Below, piece by piece: positions 14,234 to 20,503 of a DNA stretch of 20,503 bases (the stretch's first letter is position 1; each line of letters begins with the position of its first letter). Location: the IMG/VR virus record IMGVR_UViG_3300030451_003415, positions 1 to 20,503 of that record. One strand, 5' to 3'. A program made the translations under genes and the position numbers. The notes beneath the pieces are model-generated. The model saw nothing but the letters and a program-made list of their open reading frames with translations, made no database searches and had not been told where the DNA came from. The stretch comes from a virus.

Positions 14234-14890
14234 TTAGAGTTGCTTCAAGAAGTTTTCAAAGGCTGCGATCTTTGCTTCCTGTAGATCATTTCTTGATGCT
14301 TTTTTGATTTGTGTTTGAGTTTTCTCAATGTACTGAGGAACCCAACGATCGTCGACTTGTAACCATTCAACTCCTTCCATAACACCCTCTACGAATGCAT
14401 CGGGTGCAGAAGGATCGGCTACAATATCAGCAGCTGTTGCCAACTGAAAATCTGATGAAACAATATTTGTTCCATCTTTACCTTGTTTCAGAGTACCCAT
14501 ACCTCTTGATGAAACGCCGAGCTTAGCTCCTTCATCCATAAGATTCTTTACGATCTTACCCATAGGAGTTTCGGTCATTATTTTCGCTTTACCCATGATG
14601 TTATTACCATCCTGGTGTAACTCTTTCACCATATGTGATACGCGTTCAAGATTGATAGTCGGACCCTGCGGATGACCAAGTTCTCCATACGCACGATTCT
14701 GCTCGACATATTCTTTGTTATATCGCTTAACTTCTTTGAGGAGAGTTCCGATAGGATACATACGACCATTGCGGTTCTTAATCTCTCCCTGCATAAAGAC
14801 GCCCTCGATGAAATAGTTCTTACCACCGTCTTCCTTAGCTTCGGTGATGAACTGAACATCAGTGTCGATCATTTCGGTGATAAGTTTCAT
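14234..14890 (-). CDS. 21: Prohead maturation protease gp21
   Basis: The serine protease (herpesvirus-assemblin-like fold) that cuts scaffold and capsid proteins in the prohead. Of 218 residues (T4 has 212), the catalytic histidine is His73 in GELGHP and the catalytic serine is Ser128 in GVSSRG, the same offset as T4 His85 and Ser140. NRNGRMYP (39-46) is typical of the family. Two L/I-x-E sites before A occur within the protein itself, ITE-A (15-18) and LQE-A (203-206), which suits the known self-cutting of this enzyme. It has its own late promoter, and is separated from gene 68's position by three accessory genes. Confidence 0.95.
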   Translation of the reverse strand: MKLITEMIDTDVQFITEAKEDGGKNYFIEGVFMQGEIKNRNGRMYPIGTLLKEVKRYNKEYVEQNRAYGELGHPQGPTINLERVSHMVKELHQDGNNIMGKAKIMTETPMGKIVKNLMDEGAKLGVSSRGMGTLKQGKDGTNIVSSDFQLATAADIVADPSAPDAFVEGVMEGVEWLQVDDRWVPQYIEKTQTQIKKASRNDLQEAKIAAFENFLKQL

Positions 14891-14914
14891 TTTACGTTCC
14901 TATTTCTTTTTTAT

Positions 14915-14922
14915 TATTTATA
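14915..14922 (-). promoter_or_regulatory. T4-type late promoter TATAAATA (gene 21)
   Basis: An exact TATAAATA on the minus strand, 24 bases above the ATG of gene 21. It overlaps only the gap after the 84-aa orphan gene, so gene 21 can be transcribed without the accessory genes. Confidence 0.82.
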
Positions 14923-14923
14923 A

Positions 14924-15178
14924 TCAATAACCCTGCAAGACCTTTAATCCCATCTTTCGACCGGAACTATCGTGCTGAACCATGATCATGAAATCGTGCG
15001 TGCCTGGATCGAAAGATCCTTCATCCGATACCATCGAGTAACCAGATGGTAAAGCACCGAGTAAAGCTTCTATGTCGCTAGCCCGATCAGTATCTGATGA
15101 AGTCCACGAATCCATTTCTGATGCATCCGTTGCTTCACTGTTTCTAATTGCATTCTTGATTTCTGTTAAGTTTGCCAT
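14924..15178 (-). CDS. Hypothetical 84-residue protein of the accessory head-region cluster
   Basis: A small acidic protein I do not recognise. The N-terminal half is Ser/Asp/Thr-rich and probably helical (EIKNAIRNSEATDASEMD), and the C-terminal half looks like a few beta strands (SMVSDEG, HDFMIMVQHD, KMGLKVLQGY). No cysteine, no signal peptide, no membrane segment. It starts three bases after the stop of the LamG-like gene and ends just before the gene 21 promoter, so it is the last gene of the three-gene insertion. It may be a chaperone, linker or minor head protein for its neighbours; that is a guess from position only. Confidence 0.7.
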   Translation of the reverse strand: MANLTEIKNAIRNSEATDASEMDSWTSSDTDRASDIEALLGALPSGYSMVSDEGSFDPGTHDFMIMVQHDSSGRKMGLKVLQGY

Positions 15179-15181
15179 TTT

Positions 15182-16045
15182 CTATACCTGATATCTTGTA
15201 GGTGCATTGTCATAAAGAATTGCTGCTTCAGCTGCACTTACTGCCTTATTATAAACTGCGCAATAACCGACGCCGTCATTTTGTCCCATTGGGAATCTTG
15301 GGTTGCTCAAGTTAGCATCGAGCAAGCTACAAAGCCAGTGCCAATTATGCGTTGAGTTTCCAGTTGACGGAGAACTGTAAGTCAGAGTGAAAGTGTCGAG
15401 AGTAGCATCGTTATTATAAAAGAAACTGCCGTTGGTTACGCCTTCATCTACAGATATCACAAGGTGATTCCTTCCATTGGCGATCGATGAAGTACTTACT
15501 TTACCAGCGCAAAAAGACCCAGCAGTTCCTCTATGAATATTTAACTGTATTCTTCCGTCGTTATAAGTCTGTAGACTAATGCCTGTATCGTTAGTATCTT
15601 CTGCTGTACAGATGACAAACCCTCCTTGACTAGAGGGTTTATGAATACCTATCTCTATGGTAAACTGAGCACCATCTTTATGCAGAGAATTTGTAAAGGT
15701 TGTATTTGTCTTAAACCCTTCCATCGTAACGAAGTCGGCTGATGAGTTACTGACCTGTGAGTAGTATTTGTTACCACTATCATAATTTGGATCACGAGAA
15801 TCAGAACCAGTGCTGGTTCCTTGTCTCACATCATAAGTCGTCTGAGATGATCCATCTGCCGGAGACGATTCTTGGTTCGCAATTGTTTGGGATGTAGTTG
15901 AAACTTCGGCGTTCCACATAAACACACGGGATTCGAGTATAGATTCAATAGTAGGACCACCGCCACCACCGGCAGCAGAAATAACCGCTGCTGTTTGTGA
16001 TGCAACTATTGAAGTTGTTGGTGAGACACCGACACCTAATTTCAT
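15182..16045 (-). CDS. LamG/concanavalin-like lectin-fold protein, probable virion decoration
   Basis: A 287-residue protein with a hydrophobic Ala/Ser/Val N-terminal stretch, then a run of five glycines (26-30), a Ser/Thr-rich linker (about 48-105) and a C-terminal domain (about 105-285) that reads as a jelly-roll lectin fold. It has repeated strands FTIEIGIHK, GGFVICTAED, GRIQLNIHRG, NHLVISVDEG and GSFFYNNDA, and a closing YCAVYNKAVSAAEAAILYDN typical of LamG-like domains. Such domains often bind sugars. The gene lies among head genes with GAAGGG before its ATG, so the product is probably on the capsid surface or a head fibre. The N-terminal stretch is not a convincing signal peptide. No counterpart is known to me in T4. 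Confidence 0.72.
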   Translation of the reverse strand: MKLGVGVSPTTSIVASQTAAVISAAGGGGGPTIESILESRVFMWNAEVSTTSQTIANQESSPADGSSQTTYDVRQGTSTGSDSRDPNYDSGNKYYSQVSNSSADFVTMEGFKTNTTFTNSLHKDGAQFTIEIGIHKPSSQGGFVICTAEDTNDTGISLQTYNDGRIQLNIHRGTAGSFCAGKVSTSSIANGRNHLVISVDEGVTNGSFFYNNDATLDTFTLTYSSPSTGNSTHNWHWLCSLLDANLSNPRFPMGQNDGVGYCAVYNKAVSAAEAAILYDNAPTRYQV

Positions 16046-16061
16046 AACGATGCCCTTCTTT

Positions 16062-16340
16062 TTAGTACAACCCTACCACTGAGTTTGCCGTACCTACAGT
16101 GCGAACTTTACGAACACGAATTGGTAAAGTCGTTCCTGCTGGAACTGCAGTGAAAGTGGTGGTTGTTCCGGATGCATCATCTGCCATCTCGACAACTAAG
16201 TTACCTGCGGAACCGACGTATACAGCACGTGTTGTAAATGCAAGGTTAGCACTTTCATTCGATGTAATGGCAAACCCTTTTGTAGCAGGACCCTCGAATG
16301 TTGCGGGAAAGAATCGGAATTTATCTGTTTGATCTGGCAT
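16062..16340 (-). CDS. Small beta-rich protein resembling the GTA/phage spike-base family
   Basis: A 92-residue protein with the pattern of a small family found in phages and gene transfer agents: an N-terminal F-x-x-A-x-F-E-G-P-A segment, a middle TRAVYVGSAGNLVVEM (about 37-52), a central TFTAVPAGTTLPIRVRKV (about 61-78) and an end SVVGLY. I recall this as the spike-base (RCAP_rcc01079-type) family of the Rhodobacter gene transfer agent; the name is from memory. GGAG is six bases before the ATG at 16340. Directly upstream of the lectin-fold gene, it could be the base or anchor that fixes that protein to the head. It could also be a capsid cement protein. Confidence 0.6.
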   Translation of the reverse strand: MPDQTDKFRFFPATFEGPATKGFAITSNESANLAFTTRAVYVGSAGNLVVEMADDASGTTTTFTAVPAGTTLPIRVRKVRTVGTANSVVGLY

Positions 16341-16350
16341 CTGTCACTCC

Positions 16351-17040
16351 TTAGGCCGCTGCTTTCGCAAAGTCAACCATCGCATCGAAAGATTTCTTAT
16401 CCTTCATTGCTTCGGTTTCCATCTTTTTGCGATTGCCCGGATTTAATTGTTTCATGGCATTGTTGAGAAACTTTGCCGTCTTTTCATCGATCTTAACTGT
16501 CTTACCATCCTTGAGCTTAAGCATTCCTTTCTTGAATGCTTCATCGATGTAATCAGCTTCTTCCTTCATCAGTTTATTAAAATTCTTTTTGAGATATGCA
16601 TTCGCTGATGCCATATCTTTGAAGCTTTTAACAATTTTTCCGGCAGCGTTCATGACATGTTTGCCATCACGGTCAGATGAAACATACGGCTTTTGTTTTT
16701 CATTTAACTCGACTTCTTCTTTGATCTTTGACGATCCTTGCATTACGGGTGTTTTATCCCCACCTGGTTTTGCAGCGGAACGAGTGCCAGATACAAAGTC
16801 CGAGTATTTCTTTAGAATAGGTTCACCTTTACCAGATTCTTTCTTAGGTATTTCACCACTAAAAACATAATCCGGTGCAACTGGATGATCCTTAGGCATT
16901 ACAAGATTGGCATTATGCGTAGTGTGCAGATTCTTGAACTTTTGTTCATCGTCACTTGCCGCTTCATAATCCTTTTGGCTCTCGCCATCACCCACGTAAT
17001 CTTTTGCATCTTTTTCGAGTAAGTCTCTAAACTTCTTCAT
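16351..17040 (-). CDS. Protein in the gene 68 position, probable prohead core protein
   Basis: A 229-residue, lysine-rich, highly charged protein with little hydrophobic core. It starts MKKFRDLLEK and has a disordered-looking middle (about 35-115, with many K, P, G, S). A compact segment around DGKHVMNAAGKIVKSFKDMA (125-144) and a helical C-terminus (about 155-229) follow. Its place between gp67 and (in T4 order) gene 21 is that of gp68, a minor prohead core protein of 141 residues in T4; this is longer and I see no clear sequence match. The ATG at 17040 lies inside the gp67 gene with GGAGGAA upstream, so the two are coupled. A core protein is the best guess. Confidence 0.6.
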   Translation of the reverse strand: MKKFRDLLEKDAKDYVGDGESQKDYEAASDDEQKFKNLHTTHNANLVMPKDHPVAPDYVFSGEIPKKESGKGEPILKKYSDFVSGTRSAAKPGGDKTPVMQGSSKIKEEVELNEKQKPYVSSDRDGKHVMNAAGKIVKSFKDMASANAYLKKNFNKLMKEEADYIDEAFKKGMLKLKDGKTVKIDEKTAKFLNNAMKQLNPGNRKKMETEAMKDKKSFDAMVDFAKAAA

Positions 17041-17251
17041 CGGGTTCTTCCTCCGAAACTTCTAGGTCGATTTCATCTTCAACTTCAGTCTCGACTTCTT
17101 CATCATCGAAGAAGGCTTGTCCCGCTGCAATCTTTTGGATTTGAATCTGATCCTTTGCTCTTGCCATCAATTCAGTATTGATCGCATCTTTAAACTGAGC
17201 TGAATCTCCACCCTGCAGTGCAATGATTGCATCTTTAATAGTATCAGTCAT
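17027..17251 (-). CDS. 67: Prohead core protein gp67-like
   Basis: A 74-residue protein with a helical N-terminal half (TDTIKDAIIALQGGDSAQFK) and a C-terminal third made almost only of Asp, Glu, Val and Ser (about 49-74). T4 gp67 is 80 residues with the same two-part design, lies directly after gene 20, and is a prohead core component cut by gp21. I start at the ATG at 17251 because GGAGG (17259-17263) lies seven bases upstream; an ATG at 17269 is in frame but lies before that site and almost at the expected transcription start. Sequence match is by composition and place, not by motif. Confidence 0.82.
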   Translation of the reverse strand: MTDTIKDAIIALQGGDSAQFKDAINTELMARAKDQIQIQKIAAGQAFFDDEEVETEVEDEIDLEVSEEEPDEEV

Positions 17252-17258
17252 ATCACGA

Positions 17259-17263
17259 CCTCC
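17259..17263 (-). promoter_or_regulatory. Ribosome binding site deciding the gp67 start
   Basis: GGAGG on the minus strand, seven bases before the ATG at 17251. It lies between two in-frame ATGs, so the first (17269) is not the real start. Confidence 0.75.
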
Positions 17264-17276
17264 ATTCATTCATTAT

Positions 17277-17284
17277 TATTTATA
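17277..17284 (-). promoter_or_regulatory. T4-type late promoter TATAAATA (gp67)
   Basis: An exact TATAAATA on the minus strand, 25 bases above the chosen gp67 ATG and just after the portal stop. It would drive gp67, the gene-68-position gene and the accessory genes behind them. Confidence 0.82.
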
Positions 17285-17296
17285 AAAGAAACCCTT

Positions 17297-18790
17297 TTAA
17301 CTTTCGACATCCATCATATCATCTTCACCGCCACCTTCTTGACCAATCTGCATATCGATCTTTTCGACTTCTTCTTCAGTTAAACGAAGTACGTTTGTAC
17401 GAACCCAGGCTTCAGAAAAATACTTACCAACATAAGAATCGATATCACCTAATAGACGAAGTCTTTCAGTCATTATCTCAGTTTCTTTGAGTTCAGTAAA
17501 GTGATTATCTTCCATAAAATCATAGTAGATATTCTGTTTTATGTCTTGCCATTCTTTGCGAGTGATTACTCCCGTAAGAGCAAGTTGTATCTCCAAGAGT
17601 TCATCGAACAGCATAGCAAAACGATTACGCAATCTCTTAATGAATTTATTAAACTTTAGTTCATCACGTGTTATCTCAGAAGATCGACCCAGTTGGAATT
17701 GATTCTCTTGTTCCATACGAGCAGTAGGAACATTTAGTGACTTATAGAGTTTGCGGCGGAAGTAATCAACATCCTCCATCTCTCCAAGATTCTGACCACC
17801 GGGTAACGTCGTAATCTCAGTGCCTCGACCGCCTTCACGACGTGGTAACCAGAAATCTTCAAGCATTGTCATGAACTTACGATCGTCTCTCACCTCGCCT
17901 GTGGTTGCATCATAAGTCAATTTATTCTTATGCTTGACCATCATATCACGCAGGTACTGTTCTGCCTTCATCTTTGGTAGGTTACCTACATCGATATAGA
18001 AGATACGACGCTCAGGCGCACGAGCTAGTCTATAGATTACAACTGCATCTTCCAACATACGCAGCTGATTAAGAGGTTTGATTGCTTTATGCAGATGTGA
18101 ATAAATCATATTGTTACGTGTATCTAATATACCTGAGTGACAATATGCAATGGAATCTTTTGCGATCTTTACACCCTGTGCTTGATTCGCCGTAGTGATT
18201 CCCTTCGGGTTATACATATAGTATTCGTTACTGCCTTTGTATATAGTAACGCCGGTTCTTTTGTCTTTTTCTTTTATAGGCTCTTTAATCTTGCGAATCT
18301 TACGCGGATCGATATAACGTAGATCCTTAATACCTAACTTTGGATTTGTTTCATCAATTACAATGTGATAGTATAACCTTCCGTCGATATACCACTTACG
18401 AAAGATATCATAGGCATTGTTTTGAAAGTCAAGAATCTTGAAGATTTCATGGAATGATTCTCTGATTCTTTTCTTGATAGCAGCCGGTTGGTTTATCTTA
18501 TCTAGTATAATCTCACAGGGACCGGAGTTCTCATCTACCACAATCGCTTCATTTACAATATCTTGTATTGCATAATCAGCTTCAGGTTGTATAGACATTT
18601 CACGATACTTTGAAACAAGATCACCTTCATTCTTTGCTTTATTTTCTAAATCGACATATGTACCATATGCGCCGCCTGGTGCTATCTCAACAGAACCGTC
18701 TTCAACGGAAGGCGAAACAATAGATGGTAGTTTTGCCTGATCGTCTTTTTCTTTTTTACGAGCGATAGTAAATCCAAATAGTTCAGCCAT
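17297..18790 (-). CDS. 20: Portal protein gp20
   Basis: The dodecameric portal ring at the head vertex through which DNA enters and leaves. Of 497 residues (T4 gp20 has 524), the family is clear from YREMSIQPEADYAIQDIVNE (about 62-81), the YIDPRKIRKIKE segment (about 159-170), GILDTRNNMIYSHLHKAIKP (about 219-238), the APERRIFYIDVGNLPK stretch (258-273) and LPGGQNLGEMEDVDYFRRKL (about 329-348). The C-terminus is acidic. AGGATC lies before the ATG at 18790, and the gene has its own late promoter directly after the tail-tube terminator. This gene is the usual marker for marine T4-like phage diversity. Confidence 0.98.
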   Translation of the reverse strand: MAELFGFTIARKKEKDDQAKLPSIVSPSVEDGSVEIAPGGAYGTYVDLENKAKNEGDLVSKYREMSIQPEADYAIQDIVNEAIVVDENSGPCEIILDKINQPAAIKKRIRESFHEIFKILDFQNNAYDIFRKWYIDGRLYYHIVIDETNPKLGIKDLRYIDPRKIRKIKEPIKEKDKRTGVTIYKGSNEYYMYNPKGITTANQAQGVKIAKDSIAYCHSGILDTRNNMIYSHLHKAIKPLNQLRMLEDAVVIYRLARAPERRIFYIDVGNLPKMKAEQYLRDMMVKHKNKLTYDATTGEVRDDRKFMTMLEDFWLPRREGGRGTEITTLPGGQNLGEMEDVDYFRRKLYKSLNVPTARMEQENQFQLGRSSEITRDELKFNKFIKRLRNRFAMLFDELLEIQLALTGVITRKEWQDIKQNIYYDFMEDNHFTELKETEIMTERLRLLGDIDSYVGKYFSEAWVRTNVLRLTEEEVEKIDMQIGQEGGGEDDMMDVES

Positions 18791-18822
18791 TATATGATCC
18801 TATAGCTTAATGTTATTTCTAT

Positions 18823-18830
18823 TATTTATA
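18823..18830 (-). promoter_or_regulatory. T4-type late promoter TATAAATA (gene 20)
   Basis: An exact TATAAATA on the minus strand, 32 bases above the portal ATG and 11 bases below the T-run of the tail-tube terminator. Confidence 0.85.
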
Positions 18831-18840
18831 ATAGATGAAA

Positions 18841-18868
18841 ACACAAAAAAAGGGAGCAAAAGCTCCCC
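18841..18868 (-). terminator. Intrinsic terminator after the tail tube gene
   Basis: A six-base-pair hairpin on the minus strand (GGGAGC at 18862-18867 and GCTCCC at 18852-18857) with a TTTT loop, followed by seven T (18851-18845) and more T-rich sequence. It ends the sheath-tube unit shortly after the tail tube stop codon. Confidence 0.9.
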
Positions 18869-18890
18869 TTTCTTGAATAACCAAGTATAC

Positions 18891-19436
18891 TTATACGATA
18901 GCAGCTCCAGGAGCATTTCCACCGGAGTTTGTTGTCCAGTAGTCAATACTGAATGTTGCCGTATATTCTTCAAGTGCGTCAGTATTCGACCAATCAAGAT
19001 CGATAGCAGCAATGTTAGTTGGGAACAATCCAACAAAATCATATTGGCGAAGTATATCACCGGATTTACCGAAGTGAGTTACCTGAGCCTGAGATTTATA
19101 CACCGTGTTGAAAACCTGTGATACGTTATCCACCGTGGCGTTGATATTGTTCATCCATTCTTCTAATGTACTGCGTACCGAGAAGTCCTCATCATTGAGG
19201 ATTGTGACTGTCCAATCTTCATAAGTACGATTACCCGCGAACTTAATCGGCCGACCGAAGTAGTTTGTCGTAATCGGAGTCAAGATAGATGCCGGTACCT
19301 GTGCGACACGACATACGAAACGAAACCTATCATCTGCCGAAGCATTGATTGGGTTAGTCATTGTCACTTCAAATAATGAAGGTCGAGCACCACCGAAAGG
19401 TAAATTACCTTGGAACTCTGTGATATTGAAGGGCAT
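18891..19436 (-). CDS. 19: Tail tube protein gp19
   Basis: The hexameric inner tube of the contractile tail, 181 residues (T4 gp19 has 163). The N-terminus FEVTMTNP (about 22-29), then RFVCRVAQVPASILTPI (about 39-55), YFGRPIKFAGNRTYEDWTV (about 59-77), NDEDFSVRSTLEEWMN (about 80-95) and the late block FVGLFPTNIAAIDLDW (about 134-149) are typical of the family. AGGAG stands seven bases before the ATG at 19436, a late promoter is just above, and an intrinsic terminator follows. It lies directly after the sheath gene, as in T4. Confidence 0.96.
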   Translation of the reverse strand: MPFNITEFQGNLPFGGARPSLFEVTMTNPINASADDRFRFVCRVAQVPASILTPITTNYFGRPIKFAGNRTYEDWTVTILNDEDFSVRSTLEEWMNNINATVDNVSQVFNTVYKSQAQVTHFGKSGDILRQYDFVGLFPTNIAAIDLDWSNTDALEEYTATFSIDYWTTNSGGNAPGAAIV

Positions 19437-19459
19437 GGTCTTCTCCTAATCCTTTTATT

Positions 19460-19467
19460 TATTTATA
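19460..19467 (-). promoter_or_regulatory. T4-type late promoter TATAAATA (gene 19)
   Basis: An exact TATAAATA on the minus strand, 23 bases above the ATG of the tail tube gene and just after the sheath stop. It allows the tube gene to be transcribed apart from the sheath gene. Confidence 0.82.
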
Positions 19468-19474
19468 TCCAAAA

Positions 19475-20503
19475 TTAGAACTGACCAACAACTTCTTCAA
19501 ACTCAACGCCGGTTCTTACCGCAATAAAGTTAAGTTGGATGAAGTTAATTGAACGAGCGGGTTTGATATAGATATCACCGATGAATTCGTTACGATCGAT
19601 TACTTCTGGAGTATTGTTTGTTTCATCACAAACAACTCGGAAGTCAAAGATACCACGACGACCCTGTACATCCCGAAGGAAAGGCTCAACCAAGTTCTTG
19701 AACTGAGCTCGAGTAAATGCATCGTTAAACTCAAAGAGAGTAAACTTAGCAGCTGTCGAGATCGCTTTCTCAAGAACGATAAACAATCGACGAACATTGA
19801 TACGATCAAAGGCACTTGGTTTTGCTAGCAGTGTTTTATCACCGAAGAGAACCGTACCTTGACCTGGGAAAGTGACAACAGGATTCACACCTGATTTGTA
19901 TAACTGATCCCTGTCAGCTTTACGTGGATTATAAGTAAGTCTTGTAACATTCTTAACATTTCCACGATTGAAACCAGCTGGCGAATACCACGGATCACGT
20001 ACATTATCGGTGCGAGCCATCAAACCTGCTGTGTCGCCGTTCAATGGAACGTTACGATAAACATCGTTGAACTTATCGTACTGATATTTGTAACCACTAT
20101 CCATGATTGCGTACGAACTAGATGGCAGAGTATTACGGAAGTTAATAATATCTTCCTGCTCTGCTCCGATGAATGCGCTGTTATTTACAACGTCTGCACT
20201 CTCAGGCGAAAGCGTTACAACACAATCCAATCTCGTTTCACAAATATTATTGATGATGTGAGTAATAATGGTTGCATTATGATCCGCTGCCATGATGAGA
20301 GATACATCTACATCTTCTGCTGATTCAAACTTTTCGTAACCATCGATAATTTGTGCGTTCGTTGGTGTATTTCCGTCGGATCCACCGGACAGAGATACCG
20401 TCGTTGGTTTATCGTTACTGTTTACAAATGCAGATGTAGCAAGACCACCAGCTGCCGTCATGTTATCGACGTGAGATGCCCACCAGATCCAAGACGACTG
20501 TTG
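19475..20503 (-). CDS. 18: Tail sheath protein gp18 (partial, 5' end outside window)
   Basis: The C-terminal 342 residues of the contractile sheath protein. The frame stays open past the ATG at 20461 to the window edge, so the true start is outside; T4 gp18 has 659 residues, so about half may be missing. Recognisable parts: ADHNATIITHIINNICETR, YKYQYDKFND, WYSPAGFNRG, LTYNPRKADRDQLYKSGVNP, INVRRLFIVLEKAI and the ending YIKPARSINFIQLNFIAVRTG. These are the conserved core and the C-terminal arm that links sheath subunits. It is followed by a late promoter and the tail tube gene. Confidence 0.96.
   Translation of the reverse strand, partial: QQSSWIWWASHVDNMTAAGGLATSAFVNSNDKPTTVSLSGGSDGNTPTNAQIIDGYEKFESAEDVDVSLIMAADHNATIITHIINNICETRLDCVVTLSPESADVVNNSAFIGAEQEDIINFRNTLPSSSYAIMDSGYKYQYDKFNDVYRNVPLNGDTAGLMARTDNVRDPWYSPAGFNRGNVKNVTRLTYNPRKADRDQLYKSGVNPVVTFPGQGTVLFGDKTLLAKPSAFDRINVRRLFIVLEKAISTAAKFTLFEFNDAFTRAQFKNLVEPFLRDVQGRRGIFDFRVVCDETNNTPEVIDRNEFIGDIYIKPARSINFIQLNFIAVRTGVEFEEVVGQF

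Noticed and set aside
1-20503. tRNA genes, CRISPR arrays, insertion sequences, integrase or attachment sites
   Set aside because: I looked for cloverleaf-like arms, regular repeats, transposase or recombinase motifs and direct repeats and saw none that I could support by eye.

Overview
The window is a piece of a T4-like (contractile-tailed) double-stranded DNA phage genome. All 27 genes I can support lie on the minus strand, so transcription runs from high to low coordinates. The gene order 18-19-20-67-(68)-21-22-23, followed by uvsY-uvsW-55-47-46, is that of marine T4-like phages rather than coliphage T4. The extra genes (IscA-type Fe-S carrier, peptide deformylase, MazG-like protein) also suit an environmental myovirus. 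The host cannot be told from the sequence. No tRNA, rRNA, CRISPR array, insertion sequence or attachment site was seen.

Late (virion) region, about 20503 to 10769: tail sheath (5' end outside the window), tail tube, portal, gp67-like core protein, a gp68-position protein, three accessory genes (small spike-base-like protein, a LamG-like lectin-fold protein, an 84-aa orphan), prohead protease gp21, scaffold gp22, major capsid protein gp23, an 82-aa orphan and a tube-like structural protein. Seven exact copies of the T4 late promoter element TATAAATA stand in front of genes here. Two intrinsic terminators follow the tail tube and capsid genes, and each is directly followed by a new late promoter.

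Replication, recombination and regulation region, about 10705 to 4785: a consensus sigma70-type promoter (TTGACA-16-TATAAT) opens a tightly packed operon. It holds the IscA-like protein, the recombination mediator UvsY, the helicase UvsW, a small conserved-looking protein, the late sigma factor gp55, and the nuclease pair gp47/gp46 (Mre11/Rad50 type). gp55 is the factor expected to read the TATAAATA promoters, so this operon should switch on the late region.

Nucleotide and accessory region, about 4788 to 1: a GNAT-like acetyltransferase, peptide deformylase, a 46-aa small protein, a 98-aa protein resembling the start of NAD-dependent ligases, and a MazG-like pyrophosphohydrolase. A second sigma70-like promoter is followed by an orphan, a DUF1599-like protein, a dCMP hydroxymethylase with the dCMP-selecting aspartate, a PD-(D/E)XK nuclease-like protein, dCMP deaminase, and the start of a uracil-DNA-glycosylase-like protein that runs off the window. 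The content suggests that this phage makes 5-hydroxymethyl-dCMP and may carry modified cytosine in its DNA.

The window is almost fully coding. No stretch over 300 bases lacks a gene; the longest gaps are about 100 bases and hold promoters and terminators. The points most worth a second look are the three-gene insertion between the gp68-position gene and gene 21, the hydroxymethylation cassette with its nuclease-like and glycosylase-like companions, and the Fe-S carrier at the head of the recombination operon.
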